The notes: generated from the sequence alone by a model not told the origin. Positions 50,824 to 61,374 are shown, counted from the stretch's first letter. The stretch: DNA of 64,000 bases from Robertmurraya siralis (GCF_005502275.1 NZ_SWLZ01000001.1:434001-498000); one strand, 5' to 3'. Translations and numbers: made by a program.

Positions 50824-51210
50824 ATGAATATTCTTCAAAAAATTGTCGTCAAGCAAGTGCTTACAGAGAAAAGCAGAGCGGAGCTTCATCAGAAGTACGA
50901 AGAAAGTTTGCTTCAGTTAAAAAAAGAGTGTGAACAGCTTCGATTTGAGTTAAAAAAACTAGAGAAGACGAAAAAATATCCATTAGGAAATTTAACAAAA
51001 CAATTTGAGAAGGAACTGCATACTCGCCAAGAAAAAATGAAGCTTCTCGATTTTCAAATAGAACAATTACATATGCTACCTTTAGGTAGTGAATTGCAAG
51101 AAAAGGAAATTCAAGGGATCATAGAGGTTAAAATTGGAGACACTTGGGAGGACATTGCTACGAGCAAAACGATTGTCATTAAAGACGGCGTCGTTGCGGA
51201 AATTCGTTAG
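50824..51210 (+). CDS. ylqD: YlqD family protein, function unknown
   Basis: 128 residues. Mostly coiled coil (about 18-85, rich in Lys/Glu/Leu), then a small beta-rich end (GIIEVKIGDTWEDI ... IVIKDGVVAEIR). No catalytic motif. ATG 50824 has GGGAGG 8 bases upstream; an earlier in-frame ATG lies before that site. Conserved between khpA and rimM in Bacillus. Confidence 0.85.
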   Translation: MNILQKIVVKQVLTEKSRAELHQKYEESLLQLKKECEQLRFELKKLEKTKKYPLGNLTKQFEKELHTRQEKMKLLDFQIEQLHMLPLGSELQEKEIQGIIEVKIGDTWEDIATSKTIVIKDGVVAEIR

Positions 51211-51222
51211 AGGTGATAACTG

Positions 51223-51741
51223 TTGGAAAAATGGTTTAATGTCGGTAAAATTGTAAATACTCATGGAATTAAAGGTGAAGTTCGTGTTATTTCAAAAACA
51301 GATTTCGCTGAAGAGCGATATGCTCCTGGCAATCAATTATATTTATTTATGCCGGATTCAAAGGAGCCAGTGAAATTAATTGTGGGTACACATCGAGTTC
51401 ATAAAAATTTTGATTTATTAACTTTTAAGGGTTATGAAAATGTGAACGAAGTGGAACCGATGAAAGGCGGCATTTTAAAAATCCATGAAAATCAACTAAC
51501 AGAATTGGAAGAGGATGAATTTTATTTTCATGAAATTATCGGCTGCCTCGTATTTACGACAAGAGGAGAAGAGGTTGGAAAGGTGAGAGAAATCTTAACT
51601 CCTGGGGCAAATGATGTTTGGGTCGTCAAAGGGAAAAGTGGTAAAGATATATTGATTCCATATATTGAACAGGTTGTAAAAAAGGTAGACGTAAAAGAAC
51701 AAATAATTCTAATCGAACCGATGGAAGGTTTACTATCATGA
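51223..51741 (+). CDS. rimM: 16S rRNA processing protein RimM
   Basis: 30S maturation factor binding S19. N-terminal RimM domain ([18 protein letters not shown]), then a PRC-barrel (about 95-170, [11 protein letters not shown] and [20 protein letters not shown]). TTG start with AGAGGTG upstream. 172 residues. Stop overlaps trmD. Confidence 0.94.
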   Translation: MEKWFNVGKIVNTHGIKGEVRVISKTDFAEERYAPGNQLYLFMPDSKEPVKLIVGTHRVHKNFDLLTFKGYENVNEVEPMKGGILKIHENQLTELEEDEFYFHEIIGCLVFTTRGEEVGKVREILTPGANDVWVVKGKSGKDILIPYIEQVVKKVDVKEQIILIEPMEGLLS

Positions 51742-52481
51742 TGAAAATTGATGTCCTTTCCTTGTTTCCAGAAATGTTCCCAGGAGTATTTGGTAGCTCG
51801 ATATTAAAAAAAGCTGCTGAACAGAAGGCCGTTTCCTATCAGGTTGTCAATTTTCGTACATTTGCCGATAACAAACATCAAACGGTTGACGATTATCCGT
51901 ATGGTGGCGGTGCTGGCATGGTGTTGAAACCACAGCCTATTTTTGACGCTGTAACCCATTTAAAAGAGCAGGCTGAGAGTGATAAGCCAAGGGTTATCCT
52001 TCTTTGTCCACAAGGTAAAACCTATAATCAAAAAATGGCAGAAGAATTGGCGCAAGAAAAGCATCTAATTTTTATTTGTGGGCATTATGAAGGCTATGAT
52101 GAAAGAATACGAGAACATGTCATTACTGACGAAATATCGATCGGTGATTACGTATTAACTGGTGGCGAGCTGGGGGCTATGGTGATTATTGATAGCGTTG
52201 TCCGGCTGCTCCCGAAAGTTCTTGGAAATGAAGAATCACATATGAGAGATTCTTTTAGCACCGGCTTGCTAGAGCATCCACACTATACAAGGCCTGCCGA
52301 CTTTCGTGGAATGAAGGTCCCTGACGTACTTATCTCCGGGAATCATCGCCTAATCGATGAATGGAGAGCAAAAGAATCGTTAAGAAGAACGTACGAACGG
52401 AGGCCTGATCTTCTGGAAAAAGTTGAACTAACAGATGAACAAAAAAAATGGCTTCATGAAATAGAAAGCCTTAAAAAATAA
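51738..52481 (+). CDS. trmD: tRNA (guanine-37-N1)-methyltransferase
   Basis: Methylates G37 to prevent frameshifting. SPOUT fold with the trefoil-knot SAM site: GGGAGMVL near 55, [10 protein letters not shown] near 112, [15 protein letters not shown] near 132; Asp in the flexible linker ([11 protein letters not shown]). 247 residues. Starts overlap the rimM stop (ATGATG, either Met). Confidence 0.95.
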   Translation: MMKIDVLSLFPEMFPGVFGSSILKKAAEQKAVSYQVVNFRTFADNKHQTVDDYPYGGGAGMVLKPQPIFDAVTHLKEQAESDKPRVILLCPQGKTYNQKMAEELAQEKHLIFICGHYEGYDERIREHVITDEISIGDYVLTGGELGAMVIIDSVVRLLPKVLGNEESHMRDSFSTGLLEHPHYTRPADFRGMKVPDVLISGNHRLIDEWRAKESLRRTYERRPDLLEKVELTDEQKKWLHEIESLKK

Positions 52482-52483
52482 GC

Positions 52484-52512
52484 TTGAAGTTGCTTAAACG
52501 TTATGGTATGAT
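52484..52512 (+). promoter_or_regulatory. sigma-A promoter of rplS
   Basis: TTGAAG (52484-52489), 17-base spacer, TATGAT (52507-52512), giving a 5' leader of about 98 bases. Confidence 0.7.
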
Positions 52513-52518
52513 ACTTCT

Positions 52519-52962
<444 letters not shown>

Positions 52963-53382
52963 TACCAAAAGTGTAGAGTACTTTAGCTTGAAGCTAAACA
53001 AAAAAAGCAGAAGAATTGAAATTGATTCGGCTGCCTAACAATGGAAGGAGCTTGTTTATGTAAAGATCTATTAAGGATTTTTACTTGCAGGCTCCTTTGT
53101 TGTTAGGAGGCATGTTTTTGACAATCTTTTCTGCTTTTTCTACTATTACATAATAGCATGTTTAGAAATAACAAATCCTAAGCTCTGAAGGCTTGATTAA
53201 AGTAGAGCTCGTTTTACTGATAAAAAACTTTGCGAAATTGAGCGATAGCAAAGGCAGCGTAAGCAATCGTTTCTGTTGGCGCTCTGGCTTATTTTGTTTG
53301 ATTTCATTGGCTATCATAGTTTACTCTAATAATATGGGATTTGTAATTTTAGTGTATTTTAAGAATGGTGGGGATTGAGAAA
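52963..53382. other. 420-bp gap between rplS and signal peptidase
   Basis: The first part holds the long hairpin at 53001-53139. The rest (53143-53370) is AT-rich with no gene I can support; a 61-codon frame at 53193 has no ribosome site and no family features. Confidence 0.6.
53001..53139 (+). ncRNA. long imperfect hairpin with terminal U-run (terminator or structured RNA)
   Basis: Nested arms pair in order: 53002-53018 with 53122-53139 (17 pairs, one G-U, one bulge); GCTGCCTAACA (53030-53040) with TGTTAGGAGGC; AAGGAGC (53045-53051) with GCTCCTT; and GTAAAGATCT (53060-53069) with GGATTTTTAC around a 5-nt loop. The right arm ends in five U. It could terminate rplS transcription or be a distinct RNA. 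Confidence 0.6.
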
Positions 53383-53934
53383 GTGGCTAAGAAAAAAAAT
53401 GAACTATGGGAATGGATAAAAGCACTTCTTATTGCTGTCGTGCTAGCAGCTTTTATACGCTATTTTTTATTCGCCCCTATCGTAGTAGATGGTTTATCGA
53501 TGATGCCGACATTACATGATCAGGATCGAATGATTGTGAATAAATTCAGCTATAAGATTGGCAAACCAGAAAGGTTTGACATCATTGTTTTTCATGCACC
53601 AGAGGAAAAGGACTACATAAAGAGAGTAATCGGTCTCCCGGGAGATAGGATTGAATATCGAAATGACACGCTATATGTCAACGGAGAAGCATATGAAGAA
53701 CCGTATCTCGATGATTTTAAAAATCAAGTCATTGATGGGCCTCTGACAGAGCCATTTACACTTGAAGAAGTTACAGGCCAAGAGGTTGTTCCTGAGGGAC
53801 ATTTATTTGTGATGGGAGATAATCGTCGCTATAGCAAAGATAGTCGTCATATCGGGACAATTCCGATGGAAAAAGTTTTAGGTAATACAAGTATGATATA
53901 TTGGCCATTAGATGATATTCGAATTGTAAAATAG
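53383..53934 (+). CDS. sipS: type I signal peptidase
   Basis: Cleaves secretory signal peptides outside the membrane. One N-terminal helix (about 13-33), then the Ser/Lys dyad Ser39 (GLSMMPTL) and Lys80 (YIKRVIGLPGD), and box E GDNRRYSKDSR. 183 residues, prokaryotic P-type like SipS. I choose GTG 53383 with GGTGGGG 9-10 bases upstream; ATG 53365 has no ribosome site. Confidence 0.9.
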   Translation: MAKKKNELWEWIKALLIAVVLAAFIRYFLFAPIVVDGLSMMPTLHDQDRMIVNKFSYKIGKPERFDIIVFHAPEEKDYIKRVIGLPGDRIEYRNDTLYVNGEAYEEPYLDDFKNQVIDGPLTEPFTLEEVTGQEVVPEGHLFVMGDNRRYSKDSRHIGTIPMEKVLGNTSMIYWPLDDIRIVK

Positions 53935-53991
53935 GAAAACTAAAAATCGTATGGAACAAATAAATATGCCGTTCAGGGAGGAGGTGCTGCG

Positions 53992-54846
53992 ATGACGATA
54001 CAGTGGTTTCCAGGACATATGGCGAAAGCGCGCCGGCAGGTGACAGAGAAGCTAAAGCTGGTTGATATTATTTTTGAACTAGTTGACGCGAGGATACCCC
54101 ATTCCTCTCGAAATCCGATGATAGATGAAATCATTCAACATAAACCAAGGCTGGTTCTATTAAATAAAGCTGATATGGCTGATAAAGAAGTAACGAAGGA
54201 ATGGATTCATTTTTTTGATGCACAGGGAATAAAGGCTTTGGCAATTAATTCTCAGGCTGGTACAGGAATGAAGGAGATTGTTTCCGCTTCTAAATGGATC
54301 CTGACAGAAAAATTTGCTCGAATGCAGGCAAAAGGCGTTAAACCGAGGGCAATAAGAGCAATGATTGTTGGTATTCCAAATGTTGGAAAATCAACATTGA
54401 TCAATCGCTTGGCAAAGAAGAATATTGCCAAAACGGGTAATACTCCTGGTGTGACCAAAGCGCAGCAATGGATTAAAGTGGGAAAAGAACTCGAATTATT
54501 AGATACTCCTGGGATTTTGTGGCCGAAATTTGAGGATCAGGAAGTAGGATCAAAGCTTGCACTTACTGGAGCAATAAAAGATACGATTTTAAATCTCCAA
54601 GATGTTAGCATCTATGGTTTGCGCTTCTTGGAGAAAGAATATCCACAGCGTTTAAAAGAGCGTTATCAGCTACAACATATTCCAGAAGAAATTGTAACGC
54701 TTTTTAATGAAATCGGTAAAAGAAGGGGAGCGCTTATGAGCGGTGGCGAAGTCGATTATGACAAAGTGGCAGAGCTTGTCATTCGCGATATTCGTTCAGA
54801 ACAGTTGGGACCACTCTCATTCGAAAAACCGCAATATGGGGAATAA
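53992..54846 (+). CDS. rbgA: ribosome biogenesis GTPase RbgA
   Basis: Needed for late 50S assembly. Circularly permuted GTPase: G4 NKAD (58-61), then G1 GIPNVGKS (127-134), GNTPGVTK and DTPGILWP. Start [13 protein letters not shown] is typical. 284 residues, GGAGGAGG before the ATG. Known as YlqF. Confidence 0.95.
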   Translation: MTIQWFPGHMAKARRQVTEKLKLVDIIFELVDARIPHSSRNPMIDEIIQHKPRLVLLNKADMADKEVTKEWIHFFDAQGIKALAINSQAGTGMKEIVSASKWILTEKFARMQAKGVKPRAIRAMIVGIPNVGKSTLINRLAKKNIAKTGNTPGVTKAQQWIKVGKELELLDTPGILWPKFEDQEVGSKLALTGAIKDTILNLQDVSIYGLRFLEKEYPQRLKERYQLQHIPEEIVTLFNEIGKRRGALMSGGEVDYDKVAELVIRDIRSEQLGPLSFEKPQYGE

Positions 54847-54921
54847 ATGACTATTAAAAGCAGCCGAGTCCACTATTCTATGTGAAAGTAGGACCATAGT
54901 GAAACTAAAAACTGTAAAAAG

Positions 54922-54961
54922 TAAAGACCTTCTTTAGCAAATTGAAGGTCTTTATTTTTTT
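54922..54961 (+). terminator. terminator after rbgA
   Basis: TAAAGACCTTC / GAAGGTCTTTA (11 bp), 11-nt loop, then seven T. Confidence 0.88.
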
Positions 54962-55015
54962 CTGACCAAACCGATACATATGATAAGAACGTGTTAAGAA
55001 AAGGGGTATTTAACC

Positions 55016-55786
55016 TTGACGATTTATACAATTAAAGAGATTGAAGAAAAACTAGCAAAAATAAATGATGAGAATGATCCCTTTCTCGAAGAAATAAAGC
55101 CCGATGCTCGAAAAGGAGTGCAACGTTTACTCGAAAAGTACGGACGGCAATTACAACAAAAAAAGCAGGCGCTGGAAAAATTCTCTCACATGTCTCGCAT
55201 TGAACGAAACCTTTATAAGCAAGGATATAAGTTAATCGCAGGAATTGATGAAGTGGGGCGGGGCCCGCTTGCAGGTCCCGTCGTTGCCTCATCTGTAATC
55301 CTACCGGAGGATTTTCAACTATTAGGTCTTGATGATTCAAAAAAGTTGACTGAAGCAAAACGTGAAGAGTTCTATGCGTATATACAAGAACATGCACTTG
55401 CTGTTGGAGTCGGAATTATTCAGCCAGAAGAAATCGATCAAGTAAATATTTATGAAGCAACTAAAAAGGCGATGTTATCTGCGATCGCGGCAATGCCTTT
55501 TGCACCAGAGTATTTGTTAATAGATGCGATGAAACTGGATACGCCATATCCGTCACAAGCGATTATAAAAGGTGATGCGAACAGTATTTCCATCGCTGCC
55601 GCCTCCATAATAGCAAAGGTGATGAGAGATGCGATAATGAAGCAATTGCATAGCGAATACCCTTTCTACCAATTTGAACGAAATATGGGCTACGGAACGA
55701 AAGAACATCTCGTAGCTCTAGAAAAACATGGAATGACCCCATATCATCGAAAGAGCTTTGAACCGATTAAAAGTATGATGAAATGA
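55016..55786 (+). CDS. rnhB: ribonuclease HII
   Basis: Removes ribonucleotides from DNA. Active-site motif GIDEVGRGPLAGPVV (Asp and Glu near 76) and the later Asp in LLIDAMKL; GYGTKEH near the end. An N-terminal extension of about 70 residues is common in Bacillus. TTG start with AAGGGG upstream. 256 residues. Confidence 0.94.
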   Translation: MTIYTIKEIEEKLAKINDENDPFLEEIKPDARKGVQRLLEKYGRQLQQKKQALEKFSHMSRIERNLYKQGYKLIAGIDEVGRGPLAGPVVASSVILPEDFQLLGLDDSKKLTEAKREEFYAYIQEHALAVGVGIIQPEEIDQVNIYEATKKAMLSAIAAMPFAPEYLLIDAMKLDTPYPSQAIIKGDANSISIAAASIIAKVMRDAIMKQLHSEYPFYQFERNMGYGTKEHLVALEKHGMTPYHRKSFEPIKSMMK

Positions 55787-55799
55787 GAGGATTAAGAAG

Positions 55800-57548
55800 A
55801 TGATTTCAAATTTTATTCAGTCCTTGCAAAAACAGCAGAATGTACGTGTGCAAACAAATACTTTTCAACCAGGACAAATTATTTATGGACGAATTGGCAA
55901 GCTGTTTCCTAATCAGACAGCTGAAGTGCAAGTCGGTAGCCAAAAAATGATTGCAAAACTCGAAGTTCCTTTATCATCTGGCGGAAAATACTGGTTTCAA
56001 ATCCATTCGAATGATGGCCGTATCCATTTAAAGGTATTGCCAATTGATGATTCAGGCGGACACGATCAACATCCGATAATTAGCCTGTTAAAGCAGTTGG
56101 GCCTATCTGAGACGAATGAACATAAAGAGCTCATCCAGTTGTTGTTGAAAGAGAAGCTACCTATTACAAAAGAGCTAGCTCAAGCAGCGGTGCGGTTGCT
56201 GCAAGAGCATGAAAGAGAGCCAGCTAGACTTGAGGTATTAAAGGAAATGATGTCGCGGCAGCTGCCGCTTACAAAAGAGGTTTTTAACAGTGTGCTTGCA
56301 ACAGTAAAAAATGAACCAATGCATCAATTGATGGACGTGTTACGGGCCAATTTAAGTTCTTCTGCACAAATAACAAAAGATGGGCAGCAACTGCTCCGTT
56401 TGCTTGAGGAAATGGTACAGACGGGGAGGGAGAAAGTGGCGGAAAGAGCAACCGCCCATTTATTTAAAGAGTGGTTTAATAGTTCAGGAATAACTTCTTC
56501 TAGAACTGCCTTCTCTCTATTGCAAAAACTTTCTATAGTTGATAACAGAGAAGAAAGAGAACTGCTTATACTTGCTGCCAACAAACTAATCGATAAAGCT
56601 GGTGTAACTTCTATAGGGAATAACGAAAGAAGCCGAATAGAGGATGCGCTTCGCCAAAATCAAACGGGACTGACAGCTATACTTGTTAAGTCCGCTCTTG
56701 CTAGAGAAATGGATAACGGCATGCTTACTCTGAAACAAATCGTATCTTTATTTTCTTCCGATGGCAAGTTTCCGCAAACGATGCCATTTTTTCAGCAATT
56801 ATTGGATAATCCTACTAATATACCAGAAAAAGTTCCATTTCAATTTGCCAAAGAGGAAATGATGATGGTACAAAAAATCGCCAATGATGCGCATGAAGAA
56901 CTGATCAAGCTTGATTCAGGTAAAAATGTTGCGGACATGCTTCGTTCACTAATAGGAAAGATAGGCTTTGATTATGAGTCGAAATACGCGCTCTCTATGT
57001 TTGATAAAACGGGCGATGTGCAAAAGCTTGACGTCCTCAAAGCTCTTCTTCTCCGTTTCGTGAATGGGGAGCAGTCTGGAACAGCTAAGGGAGAAGCAGA
57101 ACAGCTTTTGTACAAAATCACAGGTGTTCAGCTTTCATCGCAGGAAGTGTCTCCTCTTAACCATTATGTAATGCAAGTTCCTCTTTCCTTTTGGGAAAAG
57201 AAAACGGATTTGACGGTGCAATGGAGTGGGCGAAAAAAAGAAAATGGTGAAATTGATCCGGCATTTTGCCGAGTGCTTTTTTATTTAGAGTTAGACCATC
57301 TCAATGAGTTAATCGTCGATATGCAAATTCAAAATCGGATCATGAATATGACTATTATCAATGATACTGAAAAAATAAAGGTTAGCGCTGAACCATTTAT
57401 CGACAGCTTGAAGGAAAACCTCCATCACTTAGGATTTACTTTAACAAGTATTTCCTTTCGCCAAACTGTAGAAGACGTCCCAAGGATAAAGAAGAAAGAG
57501 CAGCAATACCAATCTAGTTCTTATAGTGGAGTTGATATTAGAATATGA
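55800..57548 (+). CDS. ylqG: YlqG-like protein with flagellar hook-length-type C-terminus
   Basis: 582 residues, no signal peptide. The N-terminal part has a small beta region (QIIYGRIGKLFPNQTAEVQV), the long middle is helical, and residues about 455-565 (LTVQWSGRKKENG, FYLELDHLNELIVDMQ, LHHLGFTLTSISF) resemble the FliK/Flg_hook C-terminal domain. Its partner downstream resembles the FlhB C-terminus, which FliK contacts in flagellar export, so an export-related role is plausible. Function unproven. Stop overlaps ylqH. Confidence 0.82.
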   Translation: MISNFIQSLQKQQNVRVQTNTFQPGQIIYGRIGKLFPNQTAEVQVGSQKMIAKLEVPLSSGGKYWFQIHSNDGRIHLKVLPIDDSGGHDQHPIISLLKQLGLSETNEHKELIQLLLKEKLPITKELAQAAVRLLQEHEREPARLEVLKEMMSRQLPLTKEVFNSVLATVKNEPMHQLMDVLRANLSSSAQITKDGQQLLRLLEEMVQTGREKVAERATAHLFKEWFNSSGITSSRTAFSLLQKLSIVDNREERELLILAANKLIDKAGVTSIGNNERSRIEDALRQNQTGLTAILVKSALAREMDNGMLTLKQIVSLFSSDGKFPQTMPFFQQLLDNPTNIPEKVPFQFAKEEMMMVQKIANDAHEELIKLDSGKNVADMLRSLIGKIGFDYESKYALSMFDKTGDVQKLDVLKALLLRFVNGEQSGTAKGEAEQLLYKITGVQLSSQEVSPLNHYVMQVPLSFWEKKTDLTVQWSGRKKENGEIDPAFCRVLFYLELDHLNELIVDMQIQNRIMNMTIINDTEKIKVSAEPFIDSLKENLHHLGFTLTSISFRQTVEDVPRIKKKEQQYQSSSYSGVDIRI

Positions 57549-57865
57549 AAAATGAGGAACTGGAGCGGAGAAAAGAAGCGATAGCCTTAGGCTACGACAG
57601 TGGAGCAAAGGATGCGCCGAGGGTAATTGCAAAAGGGAAAGGGCTCATTGCTGAGAATATATTAGAACAAGCAGCAAAGCATGAAGTTCCTATTCAGGAA
57701 GATGCTGCTCTAGTGGAACTATTGAGCAAACTTAATATAAATGAGACAATTCCGGAAGAGCTCTATCAAGCAGTGGCAGAGGTGTTTGCATTTATTTATA
57801 AAACAAACCGAGAGGCAGGGGCAGGGAAAAAGGAGAGTTCTTCTATAGCCAAAAAACAAAAATAA
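57545..57865 (+). CDS. ylqH: FlhB cytoplasmic-domain homolog YlqH
   Basis: 106 residues matching the end of FlhB/EscU-type export switches (AIALGYDSGAKDAPRVIAKGKG, EVPIQEDAALVELL). The NPTH autocleavage site and the membrane part of FlhB are absent; it begins at about the position that follows NPTH. ATGA overlap with ylqG suggests the two act together. Confidence 0.88.
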   Translation: MKNEELERRKEAIALGYDSGAKDAPRVIAKGKGLIAENILEQAAKHEVPIQEDAALVELLSKLNINETIPEELYQAVAEVFAFIYKTNREAGAGKKESSSIAKKQK

Positions 57866-58070
57866 TCATGGAGTGATTGTGATTTCAGATTTTATTGATT
57901 AGAAAGAAAATTATTATTTTTGGCATAATGGTAGACAACTTATTTTTAGTCTTATAAAATGAAAGCGCAGTCTAATTTTAGGAAGTAAGATTGGTCAGTA
58001 AAAGGTTGGTAATAGTCGTAACGATACCAAAGTTTTTTAAATCCTTTTACAACAATAAGGAGGATGGGAA

Positions 58071-59231
58071 ATGAATATTCACGAGTACCAAGGTAAGGAA
58101 ATCCTCAAAAGCTTTGGGGTATCCGTTCCTAACGGAAAAGTGGCTTTCACCGTGGAAGAAGCTGTTCGTGCAGCGAAGGAACTAGGAACGCAAGTTTGTG
58201 TTGTTAAGGCACAAATTCATGCTGGGGGACGTGGAAAAGCAGGCGGTGTAAAGGTTGCTAAGAACTTAGATGAAGTTCGTACATATGCTAGCGAAATTCT
58301 CGGCAAGACTCTTGTCACACATCAAACGGGTCCAGAGGGAAAAGAAGTAAAACGTTTATTGATTGAAGAAGGCTGCGATATTAAAAAGGAGTACTATGTT
58401 GGTCTAGTATTGGATCGTGCCACTTCTCGTGTTGTTCTAATGGCTTCTGAAGAAGGCGGAACAGAAATTGAGGAAGTTGCAGAGAAAACTCCGGAAAAGA
58501 TCTTTAAAGAAGAGATTGACCCTGTTGTAGGTTTACAACCATTCCAAGCAAGACGAATTGCTTTTAATATCAATATTCCTAAGGAATTGGTGAATAAAGC
58601 CGTCAAATTTATGTTGGGTCTTTATCAAGCATATATTGAAAAAGACTGCTCCATTGCTGAAATTAACCCTCTTGTCGTTACAGGGGACGGAAATGTTATG
58701 GCATTGGATGCGAAATTAAACTTTGATTCAAACGCCCTTTATCGAAGAAAGGATGTTTTAGCATACCGTGATTTAGAAGAAGAAGACCCGAAGGAAATTG
58801 AAGCATCTAAATATGATTTAAGCTATATTTCACTCGATGGCAATATCGGATGTATGGTTAATGGTGCTGGGCTTGCAATGGCAACGATGGACATCGTGAA
58901 GCATTACGGCGGTGAACCGGCCAATTTCCTAGATGTTGGTGGCGGTGCTACAGCGGAGAAAGTAACAGAGGCATTTAAGATCATCCTTTCTGATCAAAAC
59001 GTAAAAGGCATTTTTGTTAATATTTTTGGCGGCATTATGAAATGTGATGTGATCGCAACTGGAGTTGTTGAGGCAGCGAAGCAGGTTGGACTCAGCGTTC
59101 CATTAGTAGTTCGTTTAGAAGGGACTAATGTGGAAATTGGCAAGAAGATTCTCGCTGAATCCGATATTGAAATTATTTCCGCTGACTCAATGGCAGATGG
59201 TGCACAGAAGATTGTTAATTTAGTAGGATAA
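58071..59231 (+). CDS. sucC: succinyl-CoA synthetase, beta subunit
   Basis: TCA-cycle enzyme making ATP/GTP from succinyl-CoA with SucD. ATP-grasp domain (1-240, [29 protein letters not shown]), then CoA-ligase domain with [13 protein letters not shown]. 386 residues. AAGGAGG before the ATG; the 205-bp gap upstream probably carries its promoter. Confidence 0.96.
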   Translation: MNIHEYQGKEILKSFGVSVPNGKVAFTVEEAVRAAKELGTQVCVVKAQIHAGGRGKAGGVKVAKNLDEVRTYASEILGKTLVTHQTGPEGKEVKRLLIEEGCDIKKEYYVGLVLDRATSRVVLMASEEGGTEIEEVAEKTPEKIFKEEIDPVVGLQPFQARRIAFNINIPKELVNKAVKFMLGLYQAYIEKDCSIAEINPLVVTGDGNVMALDAKLNFDSNALYRRKDVLAYRDLEEEDPKEIEASKYDLSYISLDGNIGCMVNGAGLAMATMDIVKHYGGEPANFLDVGGGATAEKVTEAFKIILSDQNVKGIFVNIFGGIMKCDVIATGVVEAAKQVGLSVPLVVRLEGTNVEIGKKILAESDIEIISADSMADGAQKIVNLVG

Positions 59232-59241
59232 TATCTTCAAC

Positions 59242-59308
59242 ACGATTAATTTAATCGTTTTATTTGTAATGTGCTAAAAATGTACGGTGGGTAATGACGA
59301 ATTACCCA
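59242..59308 (+). promoter_or_regulatory. two hairpins in the sucC-sucD gap
   Basis: ACGATTA / TAATCGT (59242-59258, 3-nt loop) is followed by TTTTATTT, like a weak attenuator; TGGGTAAT / ATTACCCA (59288-59308) has a 5-nt loop. They lie in a 113-bp gap between two subunit genes. Confidence 0.45.
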
Positions 59309-59344
59309 TGTTGTTAGTCGGATATCAGAAAGGAGATAAATCTC

Positions 59345-60247
59345 GTGAGCGTATTTATTAATAAAGATACAAAAGTTATTGTGCAAGGGATCACAGGCTC
59401 TACTGCCCTTTTTCATACAAAACAAATGCTGGAGTACGGAACAAAAATTGTGGGGGGAACCTCACCTGGCAAAGGCGGTCAAGAGGTAGAGGGCGTGCCC
59501 GTATTTAATACGGTTAAGGAAGCGGTGGATGCAACTGGCGCTACTGCTTCAGTTATTTATGTACCTGCGCCGTTTGCAGCTGACGCCATCCTTGAGGCGG
59601 TGGATGCAGAGCTTGAGCTTGCGATTTGTATCACTGAACATATTCCTGTACTAGATATGGTTAAAGTGAAACGTTATATGGAAGGTAAGAAAACCCGTCT
59701 CGTTGGGCCAAACTGCCCGGGTGTAATTACGGCTGACGAATGCAAAATTGGAATAATGCCTGGTTATATTCATAAGAAAGGTCATGTGGGAGTTGTTTCG
59801 CGTTCCGGAACACTAACTTATGAAGCTGTGCATCAATTAACAGAAGCTGGTATCGGTCAAACGACAGCAGTGGGAATCGGTGGAGATCCAGTCAATGGCA
59901 CGAATTTTATTGATGTTTTAAAAGCATTCAATGAAGATCCTGAAACGTATGCAGTCATTATGATTGGTGAGATCGGTGGTACTGCTGAAGAAGAGGCAGC
60001 TGAATGGGTGAAGGCCAATATGACAAAACCGGTAGTAGGATTTATCGGTGGTCGTACAGCTCCTCCCGGAAAGCGCATGGGCCACGCAGGAGCAATCATT
60101 TCAGGTGGTAAAGGAACCGCTGATGAAAAAATCCGCGTTATGAATGAGTGTGGAATTGCCGTAGCAGATACTCCTTCAGTTATGGGCGAAACATTAATTA
60201 AAGTTTTAAAAGAACAAGGGCTTTATGAAAAATGTAAAACACATTAA
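59345..60247 (+). CDS. sucD: succinyl-CoA synthetase, alpha subunit
   Basis: Carries the phosphohistidine His247 (GHAGAI) and the CoA-binding Rossmann domain ([16 protein letters not shown]). 300 residues. GTG start with AAAGGAGA 9 bases upstream. Followed by a hairpin. Confidence 0.96.
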   Translation: MSVFINKDTKVIVQGITGSTALFHTKQMLEYGTKIVGGTSPGKGGQEVEGVPVFNTVKEAVDATGATASVIYVPAPFAADAILEAVDAELELAICITEHIPVLDMVKVKRYMEGKKTRLVGPNCPGVITADECKIGIMPGYIHKKGHVGVVSRSGTLTYEAVHQLTEAGIGQTTAVGIGGDPVNGTNFIDVLKAFNEDPETYAVIMIGEIGGTAEEEAAEWVKANMTKPVVGFIGGRTAPPGKRMGHAGAIISGGKGTADEKIRVMNECGIAVADTPSVMGETLIKVLKEQGLYEKCKTH

Positions 60248-60257
60248 TTAAATGCAC

Positions 60258-60292
60258 AAAGCTAGTCCTTTCTGCAGGAAGGGGCTAGCTTT
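60258..60292 (+). terminator. terminator hairpin after sucD
   Basis: AAAGCTAG / CTAGCTTT extends inward through TCCTTTC / GGAAGGGG for about 15 pairs. No external T-run. Confidence 0.65.
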
Positions 60293-60300
60293 GAATAGAA

Positions 60301-60470
60301 ATTTGTTAAACCAAATTGTTGATTAAGCGATTTTTCTCATTTCGTGTGAAACTTTGGTTGCCACGTTGTTCAGTTATGCAAAAAAGGTCTGTGATGTGAG
60401 AAATAAGTTTTCTTCATCGCTTCATGGAATCAGAGAGAGCCAAAAATCAACACAACATCCAATAAAGCTT
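60301..60470 (+). repeat. MITE-like repeat, copy A (upstream of dprA)
   Basis: About 170 bp related to copy B at 61375. Shared blocks in the same order: TTGTTAAA, AATTGTTGAT, GATTTTT, TGTGAAAC, TTCAGTTAT, TTCATGGAATCAGA, AAAATCAACAC. The ends are imperfect inverted repeats of each other (left ATTTGTTAAAC...GTTGAT, right ATCAACAC...AAGCT). It has no coding capacity and ends 26 bases before the dprA start. Confidence 0.75.
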
Positions 60471-60496
60471 TGCATAATAAAAAGAGGAGTGATAAT

Positions 60497-61357
60497 ATGG
60501 ATGAATTTAAACGAAGGCTTGTTTCCTTACACCACTGTAAAGGAATTGGCTGGAAGACGATTTATCAATTGCTAAAACATGATCCAGATCTGTCCACCCT
60601 TTTTGAAAAGAAGAAATTCCCTTCCTTTCTCCCTCAATTACAAAAAAAACTCCTTGAAAACTTTCACTCTCATTATATTTATGAACAAATCCGCCAATAC
60701 GAATTAAATCAAATCCATATGATCACCCTTTTTGATGATGAGTATCCGGATATATTGCGGGAGACTTATGAGCCTCCATGGGTACTGTATGGGAAAGGAA
60801 GAATCGACTTGTTGCAGCGGCAGCTAAAGCTCGCTGTTGTCGGTTCAAGAAATGCTACTGAATATGGAAGAAAAGCAATTGAAGCGATCTTCCCAACTTT
60901 GATTGAGGATGGGGTCGTCATTGTTAGTGGTTTAGCAATTGGAATTGATACCATTGCCCACGAGACATCAATGCGGCTTGGAGGTACGACGATTGCAGTT
61001 ATCGCAGGAGGGTTATTCCATATCTATCCTAAGACAAATAAAGAATTAGCAATAGAAATGATGAGGAATCAGCTTGTATTATCCGAATATCCGCCACATT
61101 CGCTCCCTTTAAGGTGGCAATTCCCGCTGAGAAATCGTATTATTAGTGGGATGAGCAATGGAACCTTTATTGTGGAAGCAAAGCAAAAAAGCGGTTCGCT
61201 CATTACAGCAAATTTAGCTGTAAATGAGGGAAGAGAAGTGTTTGCACTCCCAGGAAATATATTCAGCACTACATCCACTGGAACAAATGAACTTATTCAG
61301 CAGGGCGCAAAACTTGTATTTAGCGGAAAAGATATATTAGAAGAGCTTAATTATTAG
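60497..61357 (+). CDS. dprA: DNA processing protein DprA
   Basis: Loads RecA on incoming single-stranded DNA in natural transformation. N-terminal helical region (1-95), then the extended Rossmann fold: VVGSRNATEYG, VSGLAIGIDTIAHE, PLRWQFPLRNRIISG, SGSLITANLA. It lacks the C-terminal winged helix of longer relatives; 286 residues, close to B. subtilis. ATG 60497 has GAGGAG 7 bases upstream. Flanked on both sides by related MITE-like repeats. Confidence 0.94.
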   Translation: MDEFKRRLVSLHHCKGIGWKTIYQLLKHDPDLSTLFEKKKFPSFLPQLQKKLLENFHSHYIYEQIRQYELNQIHMITLFDDEYPDILRETYEPPWVLYGKGRIDLLQRQLKLAVVGSRNATEYGRKAIEAIFPTLIEDGVVIVSGLAIGIDTIAHETSMRLGGTTIAVIAGGLFHIYPKTNKELAIEMMRNQLVLSEYPPHSLPLRWQFPLRNRIISGMSNGTFIVEAKQKSGSLITANLAVNEGREVFALPGNIFSTTSTGTNELIQQGAKLVFSGKDILEELNY

Positions 61358-61374
61358 CAAGCTTTTTTCGAGTA

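Noticed and set aside
53193-53378. 61-codon open frame before signal peptidase
   Set aside because: No ribosome site, no family pattern, and it overlaps the region leading into the sipS start.
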